Both the position numbers and the translations under genes were made by a program. Of a stretch of 26,724 bases of DNA, positions 1-7,260 are shown piece after piece. Position 1 is the stretch's first letter. Each line of letters starts with the position of its first letter. The notes under the pieces are model-generated. The model saw only the letters and a program-made list of their open reading frames with translations, ran no database searches and was not told the DNA's origin. The stretch comes from an uncultured Verrucomicrobiales bacterium (lineage in GTDB: Bacteria; Verrucomicrobiota; Verrucomicrobiia; Verrucomicrobiales; Akkermansiaceae). The stretch lies in contig CALCHQ010000071.1 of assembly GCA_937901085.1 (NCBI GenBank), positions 1 through 26,724 on the forward strand. The letters run 5' to 3'.

Positions 1-52
1 GCTCGTCAGGCTCATAACCTGAAGGCCGCAGGTTCAAATCCTGCTCCCGCAA
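1..52 (+). tRNA. Initiator tRNA-Met (CAU), 3' part only
   Basis: The window opens inside this tRNA: the acceptor 5' strand and most of the D arm are outside. Visible are the end of the D stem (GCTC), the anticodon stem and loop at 6-22 with anticodon CAT at 13-15, a five-base variable loop, a T arm at 28-44 (GCAGG/CCTGC around TTCAAAT), and the 3' acceptor strand TCCCGCA with discriminator A at 52. The D-stem-to-anticodon segment and the CCCGCAA end match bacterial initiator tRNA(fMet) much better than elongator tRNA-Met. CCA is not encoded. The first of the three G-C pairs usual in the initiator anticodon stem is replaced by A-U (positions 8 and 20). A terminator follows directly. Confidence 0.88.
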
Positions 53-56
53 CTCC

Positions 57-88
57 AAAAACCGATTCGCATGCGAATCGGTTTTTTT
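57..88 (+). terminator. Intrinsic terminator of the tRNA transcript
   Basis: A perfect 22-bp palindrome at 61-82 (arms ACCGATTCGCA / TGCGAATCGGT) is followed by a run of seven T. The A run before it extends the stem. It lies four bases after the tRNA discriminator, so it ends the tRNA transcript and could also work from the other strand. Confidence 0.85.
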
Positions 89-112
89 GTGTTCCTGCAG
101 AGGGGGGCAGGG

Positions 113-145
113 TAAAAAAGGACACCGCCCGGTTGAGGCGGTGTC
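113..145 (-). terminator. Intrinsic terminator after the thioredoxin-like gene
   Basis: Read on the minus strand, a 9-bp stem (GACACCGCC at 121-129 paired with GGCGGTGTC at 137-145, 7-base loop) is followed by a run of six T (the A run at 114-119). It lies about 26 bases past the stop codon of the gene at 172-834. Confidence 0.8.
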
Positions 146-171
146 GGTAAGGTATGGGGTAAAGGGCAGGC

Positions 172-834
172 TCAGATGTCTTCGTCGGGAGAATCCTTTT
201 TGGATTTCTTTTTCTTGGATTTCTTCTGCTTGCGGGCAGAATCTTTCTTGCCCTTGGCCTTGCTTTTTTCGCGGGCTTTTTCTTTTTCAGCTTTTTTGGC
301 TTCCTTGACCATGTCTTTCCAGCCGGAGACCAGTTCCGGGCATTTGCTGGCGCCTGAGACGCCTTCAATCTGGGTGCCGTCTTCCATGACAGCCATGATG
401 TTGGGCGTGCCGCCGCTGCCACCGGCCGGAACTTTAGCGCCGACGACGGCGGCTGTTTCCGGTGTAATCATGGGGATGGTGATGTCGGTCTCTTCTGCCC
501 ATTTGCTGGCTTTTTCGGTGTCCGGGTCACCGTTAAGCATGATGATTTCTGCCCCCTTGCCTTTCATGTCCTTGTACAGGGCGTTCATTTCCGGGGTTAT
601 TTTGCGGCAGAAACCGCAGCGGGAGTGGGAACGCAGGATGAAGTAGACGCTGGCTTTCTTCTTGGGCTTGACTTTGGTGACGTAGCTGGCTTCCTTGAGC
701 AGGGCGTCAAGGGAGATGCTTTCTTCTTCCTGTGCGGCACTTTCGGCTGCGGGGTCATTTGCTTCCTGCGCGCAGAGGGGGAGGTTGCACAGTACCATGA
801 AAGCGGTGGAGAGGGTGAGGATGTGTTTCAGCAT
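172..834 (-). CDS. Secreted thioredoxin-fold protein with Lys-rich tail
   Basis: 220 residues. An N-terminal signal peptide (about residues 1-22, hydrophobic core, likely cleavage near CA-QE) sends it out of the cytoplasm. After an acidic linker (24-40) comes a thioredoxin-like domain, about residues 41-172. It has a CGFC redox motif at C73-C76 and the cis-proline context GGTPN at about 142-145, so a disulfide reductase or isomerase role is plausible. The last 45 residues or so (about 174-214) are an extreme Lys/Glu/Ser stretch, probably a charged helix or disordered tail, ending in an acidic SPDEDI. The tail could bind nucleic acid, anionic glycan or the envelope; this is inference. The gene stands alone with its own terminator. 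A weak promoter (TTGTAG-17-TAAACT) lies at 860-888. I do not recognise a specific named family beyond the thioredoxin fold. Confidence 0.85.
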   Translation of the reverse strand: MLKHILTLSTAFMVLCNLPLCAQEANDPAAESAAQEEESISLDALLKEASYVTKVKPKKKASVYFILRSHSRCGFCRKITPEMNALYKDMKGKGAEIIMLNGDPDTEKASKWAEETDITIPMITPETAAVVGAKVPAGGSGGTPNIMAVMEDGTQIEGVSGASKCPELVSGWKDMVKEAKKAEKEKAREKSKAKGKKDSARKQKKSKKKKSKKDSPDEDI

Positions 835-859
835 GAATGTTCTGGGGTGTGTGCCTGTC

Positions 860-888
860 AGTTTACTGGAAGCTTGGTCATTCTACAA
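860..888 (-). promoter_or_regulatory. Possible sigma70-type promoter for the thioredoxin-like gene
   Basis: Minus strand: -35 TTGTAG (883-888), 17-base spacer, -10 TAAACT (860-865), about 25 bases before the start codon at 834. An alternative -10 TAGAAT overlaps the -35 region. Match is moderate only. Confidence 0.35.
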
Positions 889-912
889 GCTTAAAGAGAG
901 GCTGGTGAAGTG

Positions 913-943
913 AAAAACCGCCGCTTCCGGGGAAGCGGCGGTT
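913..943 (-). terminator. Intrinsic terminator after the calcium ATPase gene
   Basis: Minus strand: a 13-bp perfect stem (916-928 with 931-943, AACCGCCGCTTCC / GGAAGCGGCGGTT) with a tight loop, followed by a T run (A run at 913-917). It lies about 25 bases beyond the ATPase stop codon. Confidence 0.85.
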
Positions 944-967
944 GGAAGGAGGAGGCGGCTGGGCTCA

Positions 968-3865
968 TTATCTGGCGCGGCAGCGGCCGATGAGGCGGAC
1001 GATTTCGCCGATGATGAGTACCGGGCTGGTGACCGCAGCGATGGTGAGCCATTCGCAGAGGCTCAGCGGGACGGTGCGGAAGATATCGCCGCCGAACTGG
1101 GTGGCCAGCACCTGGCCGAAGAGGATGATAGCCAGGATGAAGAGGAAGCTGCGGTTGGCGAAGATTCCGTTCACGAAGCTGTTGTTGGTGCCGTAGACGC
1201 GGGCGTTGAACAGGTTCCAGAACTGCAGCATCACGAAGCCGGTGAAGAGCAGGGTGACGGAGTGACGGAAGGCTTCCGGCTCTGTGTCCTGCGAGGGCAT
1301 GCACTTCACGTAGCTGACAAGGGCGATGATGAAGCCGATGCCGAGGCAGAGAATCCAGCGCCACATGGTGGGGGTGATGATGAAGGCGAACTTGTTGCGC
1401 GGCTTCTGCTCCATTACGTCGTCGCTGGGCGGCTCGGAGGCCAGGGCCAGGGCAGCGAAGGTGTCCATGATGAGGTTGACCCAGAGCATCTGCGTGACGG
1501 TGAGGGGAAGCTCACAGCCGATGAAGGGCCCCAGGGCGGCAATGCCGCAGGCCGCCACGTTCACCGTGAGTTGGAAGACGATGAATTTCTGGATGTTGCG
1601 GTAGAGGGAGCGTCCCCACTTGATGGCGCGGATGATGGAGGCGAAGGAGTCATCCAGCAGGATGATATCGGAGGCTTCCTTGGCCACGGAGGTGCCGGTG
1701 ATGCCCATGGAGAGGCCTACATCGGCATGGTTGAGGGCGGGGGCATCGTTCGTGCCGTCGCCGGTTACGGCGACCACGTGGCCCTTTTCCTGCAGGGCGT
1801 TGACGAGGCGCAGCTTATCCATGGGCTTGGCGCGGGAGAGCACGCGGAGGTCGTTCACGCCGTCGAGCAGCTGTTGGTCGGTGAGCTGGCCGAACTGGTC
1901 GCCGGTGAGGACGGCACCCTGGGGCAGCTCGCCCTCCGGCAGCAGGCCGATTTCGCGGCCAATCTGGCAGGCTGTCTCGAAGTTGTCGCCGGTGACAATC
2001 TTGATGCCGACGCCGGCTTTGTGGCAGGAGGCCACAGCGGCGGGCACATCCGGGCGCACGGGGTCCTGAATCACGAAGCAGCCCAGCCAGGTGAGACCGG
2101 TGCAGGCTTCCTTGACGGCTTCTGCAGAATCGGCGCTGCCTTCTTTGTAGGCCAGGCCGAGCACGCGCATGGCTTTGCGCTGGGCGGTGCGGATGAGGGT
2201 GAGTACTTCTTCACGGGCTTCATCGGTGAGTTCGCCGGCATAGCTGGTGCTGCATTTGGAGAGGACGACTTCGGGCGCGCCCTTGAGGTAGATGACTTCC
2301 TTGCCCAGGACTGCAGATTTGCCGCAGGTGGCCATAAACTTGTTCTGGGTGTGGAAGGGCAGCTGGGAAATGACCTGGAACTGGCTGCGGGCGGCAGCAT
2401 AGGAGACTCCCTTGCCGTTGAGGTACATGAGCATGGCGCCTTCGGTCACGTTGCCGAGCACCTTGCCCTGTTCGTCGAGGTCGGCGGTGGAGTTGGCGGC
2501 CACGGCTTCGGTGAGCAGGGGGAAGATGGGGGCCTGTGTGCCTTGTTCGTTCACGCCGGGGAAGTTGGCTTCGCGCACGGTCATGAGGTTCATGGTGAGG
2601 GTACCGGTCTTATCGGAGCAGACGACGGTGGCCGCGCCGATGGTTTCACAGGCGTCCATTTCGCGCACGAGGTTGTTCTGCTTAGCCATCTTACGCATGC
2701 TGTAGGCCAGGCTGAGGGTGACGCTCATGGGCAGGCCTTCCGGGACGGAGACCACGATGAGCGTGATGGCAATCATGAAGTAGGTGAGGATTTTATCCGC
2801 AGCGGCCTGGGGCATCCAGCTGGCGGGGTCGGCGGGCAGGATGCCGCTGCCGAGCAGCGCGCCCAGAGCTAGACCGAAGAGGATGGCACCGGTGAGGAGA
2901 CTCTTGAGCCAGGAGCGGAAGCCGTCTTCCCGTACCCAGGCGGGGGAGGGGATGCTCACTTTTGCGTAGCCGAGCAGGTCGCGCAGCACGGGATACCAGA
3001 TTTTGAGGGTGGCGGCGGCAATGCCGGCGACGAGGGCGGCAAAGAAATACCACTGGCTGCTGGTGAGGACGAATTTACCCAGCAGGGCATCGTGTGCCAC
3101 GAGGGAGATGAAGAGCAGCATGGCAATGGAGGTGCCCAGCACGTTGATGGCCTGGGAGAGCCCCTCCAGCTGCAGGTTGAGGGGGGATTTGACTCCGGTT
3201 TCCTTGGTGGCGGCTTCTGCTACCTTGCCGATTTCGGTGTGGTCGCCCACCTTGGTGATGCAGATGATGCCGTGTCCGTCGGTCACGAGGGTGCTGCGGA
3301 GGACGACGTTGCGGGGGTAGGCTCCGGGGAGTGTTTCTTCGCCTTCTCCGGGTTCCTTGAGTACGGGTTCGGATTCGCCGGTGAGGGAGGATTGGTTGAT
3401 GCGGAGGGAGGAGGATTCCAGCACGAGGCCGTCTGCCGGGACTTCTACGCCTGTTTCCAGAGTGACGATGTCGCCCACGACGAGTTCGTTCTTGGGAACC
3501 ATGGTGTGCTTGCCGTCGCGCAGCACGCGCACGGGGGTGACATCGTTCACTTTGTTGAGGATGTCGAATTCCTTGTTGGCGCGGTATTCGTTGACAAAGC
3601 CTACGGTGGTGGCCAGCAGAACGGCACACATGATGCCGATGCTTTCAATGGGGCTGTGTTCTCCCGGTGAAAGCAGCACCGGTATGAAGGAGATGACGGC
3701 GGCGGCAATGAGGATGACGATGAGGGGGTCGGCAAATTTGCGGGCAAGTTCCACCCACCACGGGTCACGACTGGGCGGGGTCATTTCATTGCTGCCGTGC
3801 TGCTGGCGGCTTTCTTTTACCTGGGCGCTGGTGAGGCCGGTGTTGATGTCGGTATGATTCTTCAT
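968..3865 (-). CDS. Calcium-transporting P-type ATPase, PMCA-like
   Basis: 965 residues from the chosen start. An inner-membrane pump that exports Ca2+ using ATP. It shows the actuator motif TGES (about 162-165), the TM4 motif PEGLP (about 375-379), the phosphorylation site DKTGT with Asp418, the hinge GDGTNDAPAL, and a TM6 motif NLIMDTFAALALA that supplies the Asn and Asp ligands. These are site II calcium ligands of the PMCA type, suggesting one Ca2+ per cycle. An in-frame extension to 3910 is rejected because a good promoter (TTGCAA-17-TATAAT, 3882-3910) lies inside it and ends 16 bases before ATG 3865. No Shine-Dalgarno is visible. Odd feature: about 100 residues between TM3 and TM4 (about 256-360) contain two extra hydrophobic stretches. 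Single-gene unit with its own terminator. Substrate could also be Mn2+; Ca2+ is the family default. Confidence 0.93.
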   Translation of the reverse strand: MKNHTDINTGLTSAQVKESRQQHGSNEMTPPSRDPWWVELARKFADPLIVILIAAAVISFIPVLLSPGEHSPIESIGIMCAVLLATTVGFVNEYRANKEFDILNKVNDVTPVRVLRDGKHTMVPKNELVVGDIVTLETGVEVPADGLVLESSSLRINQSSLTGESEPVLKEPGEGEETLPGAYPRNVVLRSTLVTDGHGIICITKVGDHTEIGKVAEAATKETGVKSPLNLQLEGLSQAINVLGTSIAMLLFISLVAHDALLGKFVLTSSQWYFFAALVAGIAAATLKIWYPVLRDLLGYAKVSIPSPAWVREDGFRSWLKSLLTGAILFGLALGALLGSGILPADPASWMPQAAADKILTYFMIAITLIVVSVPEGLPMSVTLSLAYSMRKMAKQNNLVREMDACETIGAATVVCSDKTGTLTMNLMTVREANFPGVNEQGTQAPIFPLLTEAVAANSTADLDEQGKVLGNVTEGAMLMYLNGKGVSYAAARSQFQVISQLPFHTQNKFMATCGKSAVLGKEVIYLKGAPEVVLSKCSTSYAGELTDEAREEVLTLIRTAQRKAMRVLGLAYKEGSADSAEAVKEACTGLTWLGCFVIQDPVRPDVPAAVASCHKAGVGIKIVTGDNFETACQIGREIGLLPEGELPQGAVLTGDQFGQLTDQQLLDGVNDLRVLSRAKPMDKLRLVNALQEKGHVVAVTGDGTNDAPALNHADVGLSMGITGTSVAKEASDIILLDDSFASIIRAIKWGRSLYRNIQKFIVFQLTVNVAACGIAALGPFIGCELPLTVTQMLWVNLIMDTFAALALASEPPSDDVMEQKPRNKFAFIITPTMWRWILCLGIGFIIALVSYVKCMPSQDTEPEAFRHSVTLLFTGFVMLQFWNLFNARVYGTNNSFVNGIFANRSFLFILAIILFGQVLATQFGGDIFRTVPLSLCEWLTIAAVTSPVLIIGEIVRLIGRCRAR

Positions 3866-3881
3866 ATGCGGTGGGAGGGTG

Positions 3882-3910
3882 ATTATAGGCTTTTGAGATT
3901 GAATTTGCAA
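3882..3910 (-). promoter_or_regulatory. Promoter of the calcium ATPase gene
   Basis: Minus strand: -35 TTGCAA (3905-3910), 17-base spacer, perfect -10 TATAAT (3882-3887). The start codon at 3865 is only 16 bases past the -10, giving a predicted leader of about 10 bases. Confidence 0.65.
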
Positions 3911-3923
3911 GACCTAACAATTG

Positions 3924-3959
3924 AAAAAAACGCCCGCTGCAGCCGGTCTGCAGCGGGCG
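3924..3959 (-). terminator. Intrinsic terminator of the nan/pfk operon
   Basis: Minus strand: an 11-bp perfect GC-rich stem (3931-3941 with 3949-3959, CGCCCGCTGCA / TGCAGCGGGCG) followed by seven T (A run 3924-3930). It lies about 23 bases after the last gene of the operon. Confidence 0.88.
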
Positions 3960-3982
3960 GGGAAAGGGGGAGCTTGTGCGGT

Positions 3983-5083
3983 TCAGACGCCGGAGGCATC
4001 GGCTGCATCACCGAAGGAGATGCCGATTTCACGGGCGGCTTCGATGAGCTGGCTCTTGCTGTCTACCAGGTGCAGGGTGCGCACGGCTTCCTCAATGGGC
4101 ATGGAGACCATGTCGGTGCGGTGCAGGGCCACGGTTTCGCCGAACTTGCCTTCCTCAATGAGGTCGATGGCCTTGGCGCCGCAGCGCACACCCAGGACGC
4201 GGTCGAAGGGGATGGGGGAGCCGCCGCGCTGGGTGTGACCCAGTACGCAGTAGCGGGTTTCGATGCCGGTGAGGGTTTCCAGCTTGGTGGAGAGGAAGGC
4301 GGCAATGCCACCCAGGCGGACTTCGCCCTTGGTCTCTTCATCCAGGGTGAGGAGTTTGCCGCCGATGGTGGCGCCTTCGCTCACGACGATGATGATTTCA
4401 CGCTGGCCGAGTGCCTTGGTGAGTTCGACCTTGCGGACGACATCTTCCAGGGTGAAGGGGATTTCGGGGATGAGAATCACATCTGCACCGCCGGAGATAC
4501 CGCCGTACAGGGCAATCCAGCCGGCGTGGCGCCCCATGGCTTCCACCACCATGATGCGCTGGTGGGAGAAGGCGGTGGTACGCAGGCGGTCGAGCTGCTT
4601 GCTCACCACGGAAACGGCCGTCCAGAATCCGAAGGTGTAGTCGGTGGCGCCCAGGTCGTTGTCGATGGTCTTGGGAACGCCCACGATGGGCAGCCCAATC
4701 TGGCGCAGTTCCTGGCCGATGGTCTGGGACCCGTCGCCACCCACGACGATGAGGGCGGAGAGACCGAGGCGTTCCACGGTGGCCTTGCTGCGGGCGAGCA
4801 CGTCATCCGCAATCTGCATGCGGCCGCCCACACCGCTCTTGACGGTGAAGTTGCCTTTGTTGACGGTGCCGAGGATGGTGCCGCCGGTGGAGCGGATGTT
4901 GAGGCAGTTTTCGGGGGTGAGGATGCGCCAGCGCTCGTTTTCGGGCGTGGAAAGCAGGCCTTCAAAGCCATCGTAGAAGCCATAGACGGTCCAGCCGCGC
5001 GCGGAGGCGGCTCCGACAGCACCTTCTATCACAGCGTTGAGTCCGGGGCAGTCGCCGCCGGCGTTAAGAATACCGATATTCAT
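3983..5083 (-). CDS. pfkA: 6-phosphofructokinase, group III type (ATP or PPi)
   Basis: 366 residues, cytoplasmic, phosphorylates fructose-6-phosphate to fructose-1,6-bisphosphate. All catalytic motifs are present: GGD at 9-11, GGTILG at 68-72 with basic K76, GGDGS at 115-119 (Mg/ATP Asp117), PKTIDND at 137-143 with catalytic base Asp141, SHQR at 173-176, MGRH at 183-186, and the substrate-binding GHTQRGGSP. The Gly after GGD (Gly118) points to ATP use, while Lys138 before TIDND is typical of PPi-type and mixed-substrate group III enzymes, so the phosphoryl donor is uncertain. It is the last gene of the operon, starting 6 bases after the stop of the DD-carboxypeptidase-like gene. It aligns almost without gaps with its inactive-looking paralogue at 6049-7233, so the two may form a hetero-oligomer; this is inference. 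Confidence 0.95.
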   Translation of the reverse strand: MNIGILNAGGDCPGLNAVIEGAVGAASARGWTVYGFYDGFEGLLSTPENERWRILTPENCLNIRSTGGTILGTVNKGNFTVKSGVGGRMQIADDVLARSKATVERLGLSALIVVGGDGSQTIGQELRQIGLPIVGVPKTIDNDLGATDYTFGFWTAVSVVSKQLDRLRTTAFSHQRIMVVEAMGRHAGWIALYGGISGGADVILIPEIPFTLEDVVRKVELTKALGQREIIIVVSEGATIGGKLLTLDEETKGEVRLGGIAAFLSTKLETLTGIETRYCVLGHTQRGGSPIPFDRVLGVRCGAKAIDLIEEGKFGETVALHRTDMVSMPIEEAVRTLHLVDSKSQLIEAAREIGISFGDAADASGV

Positions 5084-5089
5084 GAGATT

Positions 5090-6052
5090 TTAATTGGGAA
5101 GTATGATGAATTTTGTTCTGTCCTTGTAATCATTGGTGGGCAACCAGGCATCCCAGGCGTTCCAGCCGTCCCGAAGGAAGCGGGCGGCTTCCTTGTAGCG
5201 CGTGTTGGAGGAGGGCATGCCGAGCATGACCACCAGCAGGCGCTGGGCATAGGTGGATTCCTTGCCTGTGACGGGGTTGGCGCGTTTGACCGAGGCCCGG
5301 CGGGCGGTGACCATGAGGCAGCTGCCTGCGCTGCGCGACTGGCCTGCCTTGAGTCCGTCAACATGGCCGGAGCCGCTGAGTAGTTTGTTGTTGTTGCGGA
5401 TGGTCTGCTTGCGGATGCCGGAGGGCGAGTGGATGGTCACAATGCAGCCGGTCTGGGCGGTGATGGCCATCAGGTCTGTGTCGTTGATGGCGTACATGCC
5501 CAGCAGCGCCATGTCTCGCGCGGAGGACTGGGTGATGACGGCTCCGTTGCTGCCTTTGAAGACGGTGGAGGTCATGCCCAGCCGGCGGGCCAGGTTGTTC
5601 ATCTGCGCGATGAAAGCCCCTTCCGGGTTGCCGCTGCTCAGGTTGCTGCCGCAGGCGTAGGCCAGAGTGGTGGCGCAGGCGCTGTCATCCCACATGAGGG
5701 CAGAGTACAGCGCGTCACGCACGGAGATGGTGTCACCAGCGCGCAGGTGGAGCAGGTTGGTACGTTGCCACACGGTTGCTCCTTCCGGCACGGTGATGAG
5801 GCGGTTCATGTCCACCTGGTAGGCTTTGATCCAGTCCATGACGACGACGGCTGTGGCCAGGTTGGTCAGCATGCCGATGGGTCGTTTGATATTGGAGTTG
5901 GATGCGTAGAGTACGCGCCCGGAGTTCACCTCCAGCGCTACGTAGCTGGGGGTGGTTTTATCCGGGGTGACGATGTTCTGGAAGCTGCACGAGGTGAGCA
6001 GACTGCTGACCACGCCCCCTAAGGCACAAAGATATGTGAGGACTTTGTTCAT
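5090..6052 (-). CDS. Lipoprotein with S11 DD-carboxypeptidase fold, catalytic residues lost
   Basis: 320 residues. The N-terminus has a hydrophobic signal and lipobox LTSC (Cys22), so a lipoprotein on the periplasmic side is predicted. Similarity to D-alanyl-D-alanine carboxypeptidases (PBP5/DacA, family S11) is seen in YVALEVNSGRVLYA (38-51), LATA (65-68), and HVDGLKAG (230-237). The three penicillin-binding motifs are broken: SxxK is replaced by M61-L-T-N64, SxN falls at W121-D-D123, and KTG reads KAG (235-237). It cannot act as a standard serine DD-peptidase; peptidoglycan or beta-lactam sensing is possible but unproven. Its ATG overlaps the stop of the upstream phosphofructokinase paralogue by 4 bases (ATGA), and the active phosphofructokinase starts 6 bases downstream, so it is tightly co-translated with glycolytic genes, an odd pairing for an exported protein. 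Confidence 0.85.
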   Translation of the reverse strand: MNKVLTYLCALGGVVSSLLTSCSFQNIVTPDKTTPSYVALEVNSGRVLYASNSNIKRPIGMLTNLATAVVVMDWIKAYQVDMNRLITVPEGATVWQRTNLLHLRAGDTISVRDALYSALMWDDSACATTLAYACGSNLSSGNPEGAFIAQMNNLARRLGMTSTVFKGSNGAVITQSSARDMALLGMYAINDTDLMAITAQTGCIVTIHSPSGIRKQTIRNNNKLLSGSGHVDGLKAGQSRSAGSCLMVTARRASVKRANPVTGKESTYAQRLLVVMLGMPSSNTRYKEAARFLRDGWNAWDAWLPTNDYKDRTKFIILPN

Positions 6053-7233
6053 TTAGAGGCAGCCGACTTGGATTTGCAGCACTTGCGGGCGGGTTTTGCG
6101 CTCTTGGCACTAGTGGCCGGTGTGCGGTCGCGGTGCATTTCCTCCGGCGTGCGGTCGCCGAAGATGATGCCCAGGTCACGCGCGGTGCTGATAATCTGGC
6201 TTTCGGGGTTGACAAAGCGGTGGTGCGCCACGGCTTCCTCAATCGGTACGTTGTCGATGTTGAGGCCGTTGAGAACGACGGTCTTGCCGAAGTCTTTCTT
6301 CTCGATGAGTTTGACGGCTTCGACACCGAAGCGTACTCCGAGAATGCGGTCGAAGGCACAGGGGCTGCCGCCACGCTGGGTGTGACCCAGAACGCAGTAG
6401 CGGGTTTCAATGCCCGTGCGTTCCTGCAGGATGTGGGAGAGCTTGTTGCCGATGCCGCCGAGGCGTTCGTCGCCGTTTTCCTTGTTGTGCACGGTGACCA
6501 GGTGACCATTGAGGCGGGAGCCTTCTGCTACCACGACAATGATTTCACGCTGGCCCGTGGCTTTGCGGGCCTTGATGCACTCAATCACCTTGTCGAGGTC
6601 GTATTCGATTTCGGGAATGAGAACAACGTCAGCCGCAGCGGCGATGCCACCATACAGACCAATCCAGCCGGACATGTCGCCCATGACTTCGATGACCATC
6701 ATGCGCTGGTGGGCATTGGCCGTGGTGCGGATGCGGTCGATAGATTCGGTCACGACGCTCACGGCGCTGTGGAAACCGAAGGTGTAGTCGGAGTCACTAC
6801 AGAGGTCGTTGTTGATGGTTTTGGGGATGGAGATGACAGGCAGCCCTTCTTCAGAGAGGAGCTTGGCTGTACGGGCAGAGCCGCTGCCGCCGATGACAGC
6901 CAGAGCCTGAAGCCCAAGAGCATTGATGGTCTTTTTGGCTTTGGCCATGACGTCGCGGTCAACCTGGCGGCGGCCTACCTTGTTGGTGACTACCTTGAAG
7001 TTGCCCGTGCTGGTGGTACCCAGAATGGTGCCGCCGTAGGCGCGGATTTTGTGGGTTTTATTAGGGGTCAGCGTTTCATAGCGGCGGCCGCCGGCTACGG
7101 GCAGCAGCCCTTCGAAGCCGTCGTGGAAGCCGATGACGCGCCAGCCGCGGCGATAGGCTGCTGAAACGTAGCCTTCAATCACCGCGTTGATGCCGGGGCA
7201 GTCACCGCCGGAGTTGAGAATACCAATAATCAT
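6049..7233 (-). CDS. Phosphofructokinase paralogue, probably catalytically inactive
   Basis: 394 residues, the full PFK fold plus a short basic Lys/Ser/Ala-rich tail (about 370-394). It aligns nearly gap-free with the active enzyme at 3983-5083, but the key catalytic positions are changed: GGDGS becomes GGSGS (Ser117), TIDND becomes TINND (Asn141 in place of the catalytic base Asp), MGRH becomes MGDM (Asp186 for Arg), and the basic residue after GGTILG is Thr76. Fructose-6-phosphate-binding elements are kept: AHQR (174-177) and GHTQRGGSP. This pattern suggests a pseudo-kinase that may bind sugar phosphate and regulate its partner, much as the C-terminal halves of eukaryotic PFK became regulatory. 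It starts 27 bases after the epimerase stop and its stop overlaps the next gene. There is no frameshift or early stop, so it is not a decaying pseudogene. Confidence 0.9.
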   Translation of the reverse strand: MIIGILNSGGDCPGINAVIEGYVSAAYRRGWRVIGFHDGFEGLLPVAGGRRYETLTPNKTHKIRAYGGTILGTTSTGNFKVVTNKVGRRQVDRDVMAKAKKTINALGLQALAVIGGSGSARTAKLLSEEGLPVISIPKTINNDLCSDSDYTFGFHSAVSVVTESIDRIRTTANAHQRMMVIEVMGDMSGWIGLYGGIAAAADVVLIPEIEYDLDKVIECIKARKATGQREIIVVVAEGSRLNGHLVTVHNKENGDERLGGIGNKLSHILQERTGIETRYCVLGHTQRGGSPCAFDRILGVRFGVEAVKLIEKKDFGKTVVLNGLNIDNVPIEEAVAHHRFVNPESQIISTARDLGIIFGDRTPEEMHRDRTPATSAKSAKPARKCCKSKSAASK

Positions 7234-7260
7234 GGGTTGAATGTGTGAGTGGAATATCGT

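Noticed and set aside
1262..2872. Long open frame on the plus strand opposite the calcium ATPase
   Set aside because: It is the antisense shadow of a clear P-type ATPase, Gly/Ala/His-rich with no domain, explained by codon bias in G+C-rich DNA.
3797..5383. Long plus-strand frame opposite the phosphofructokinase
   Set aside because: Covers two gene ends and a terminator, low-complexity composition, no recognisable domain; shadow frame.
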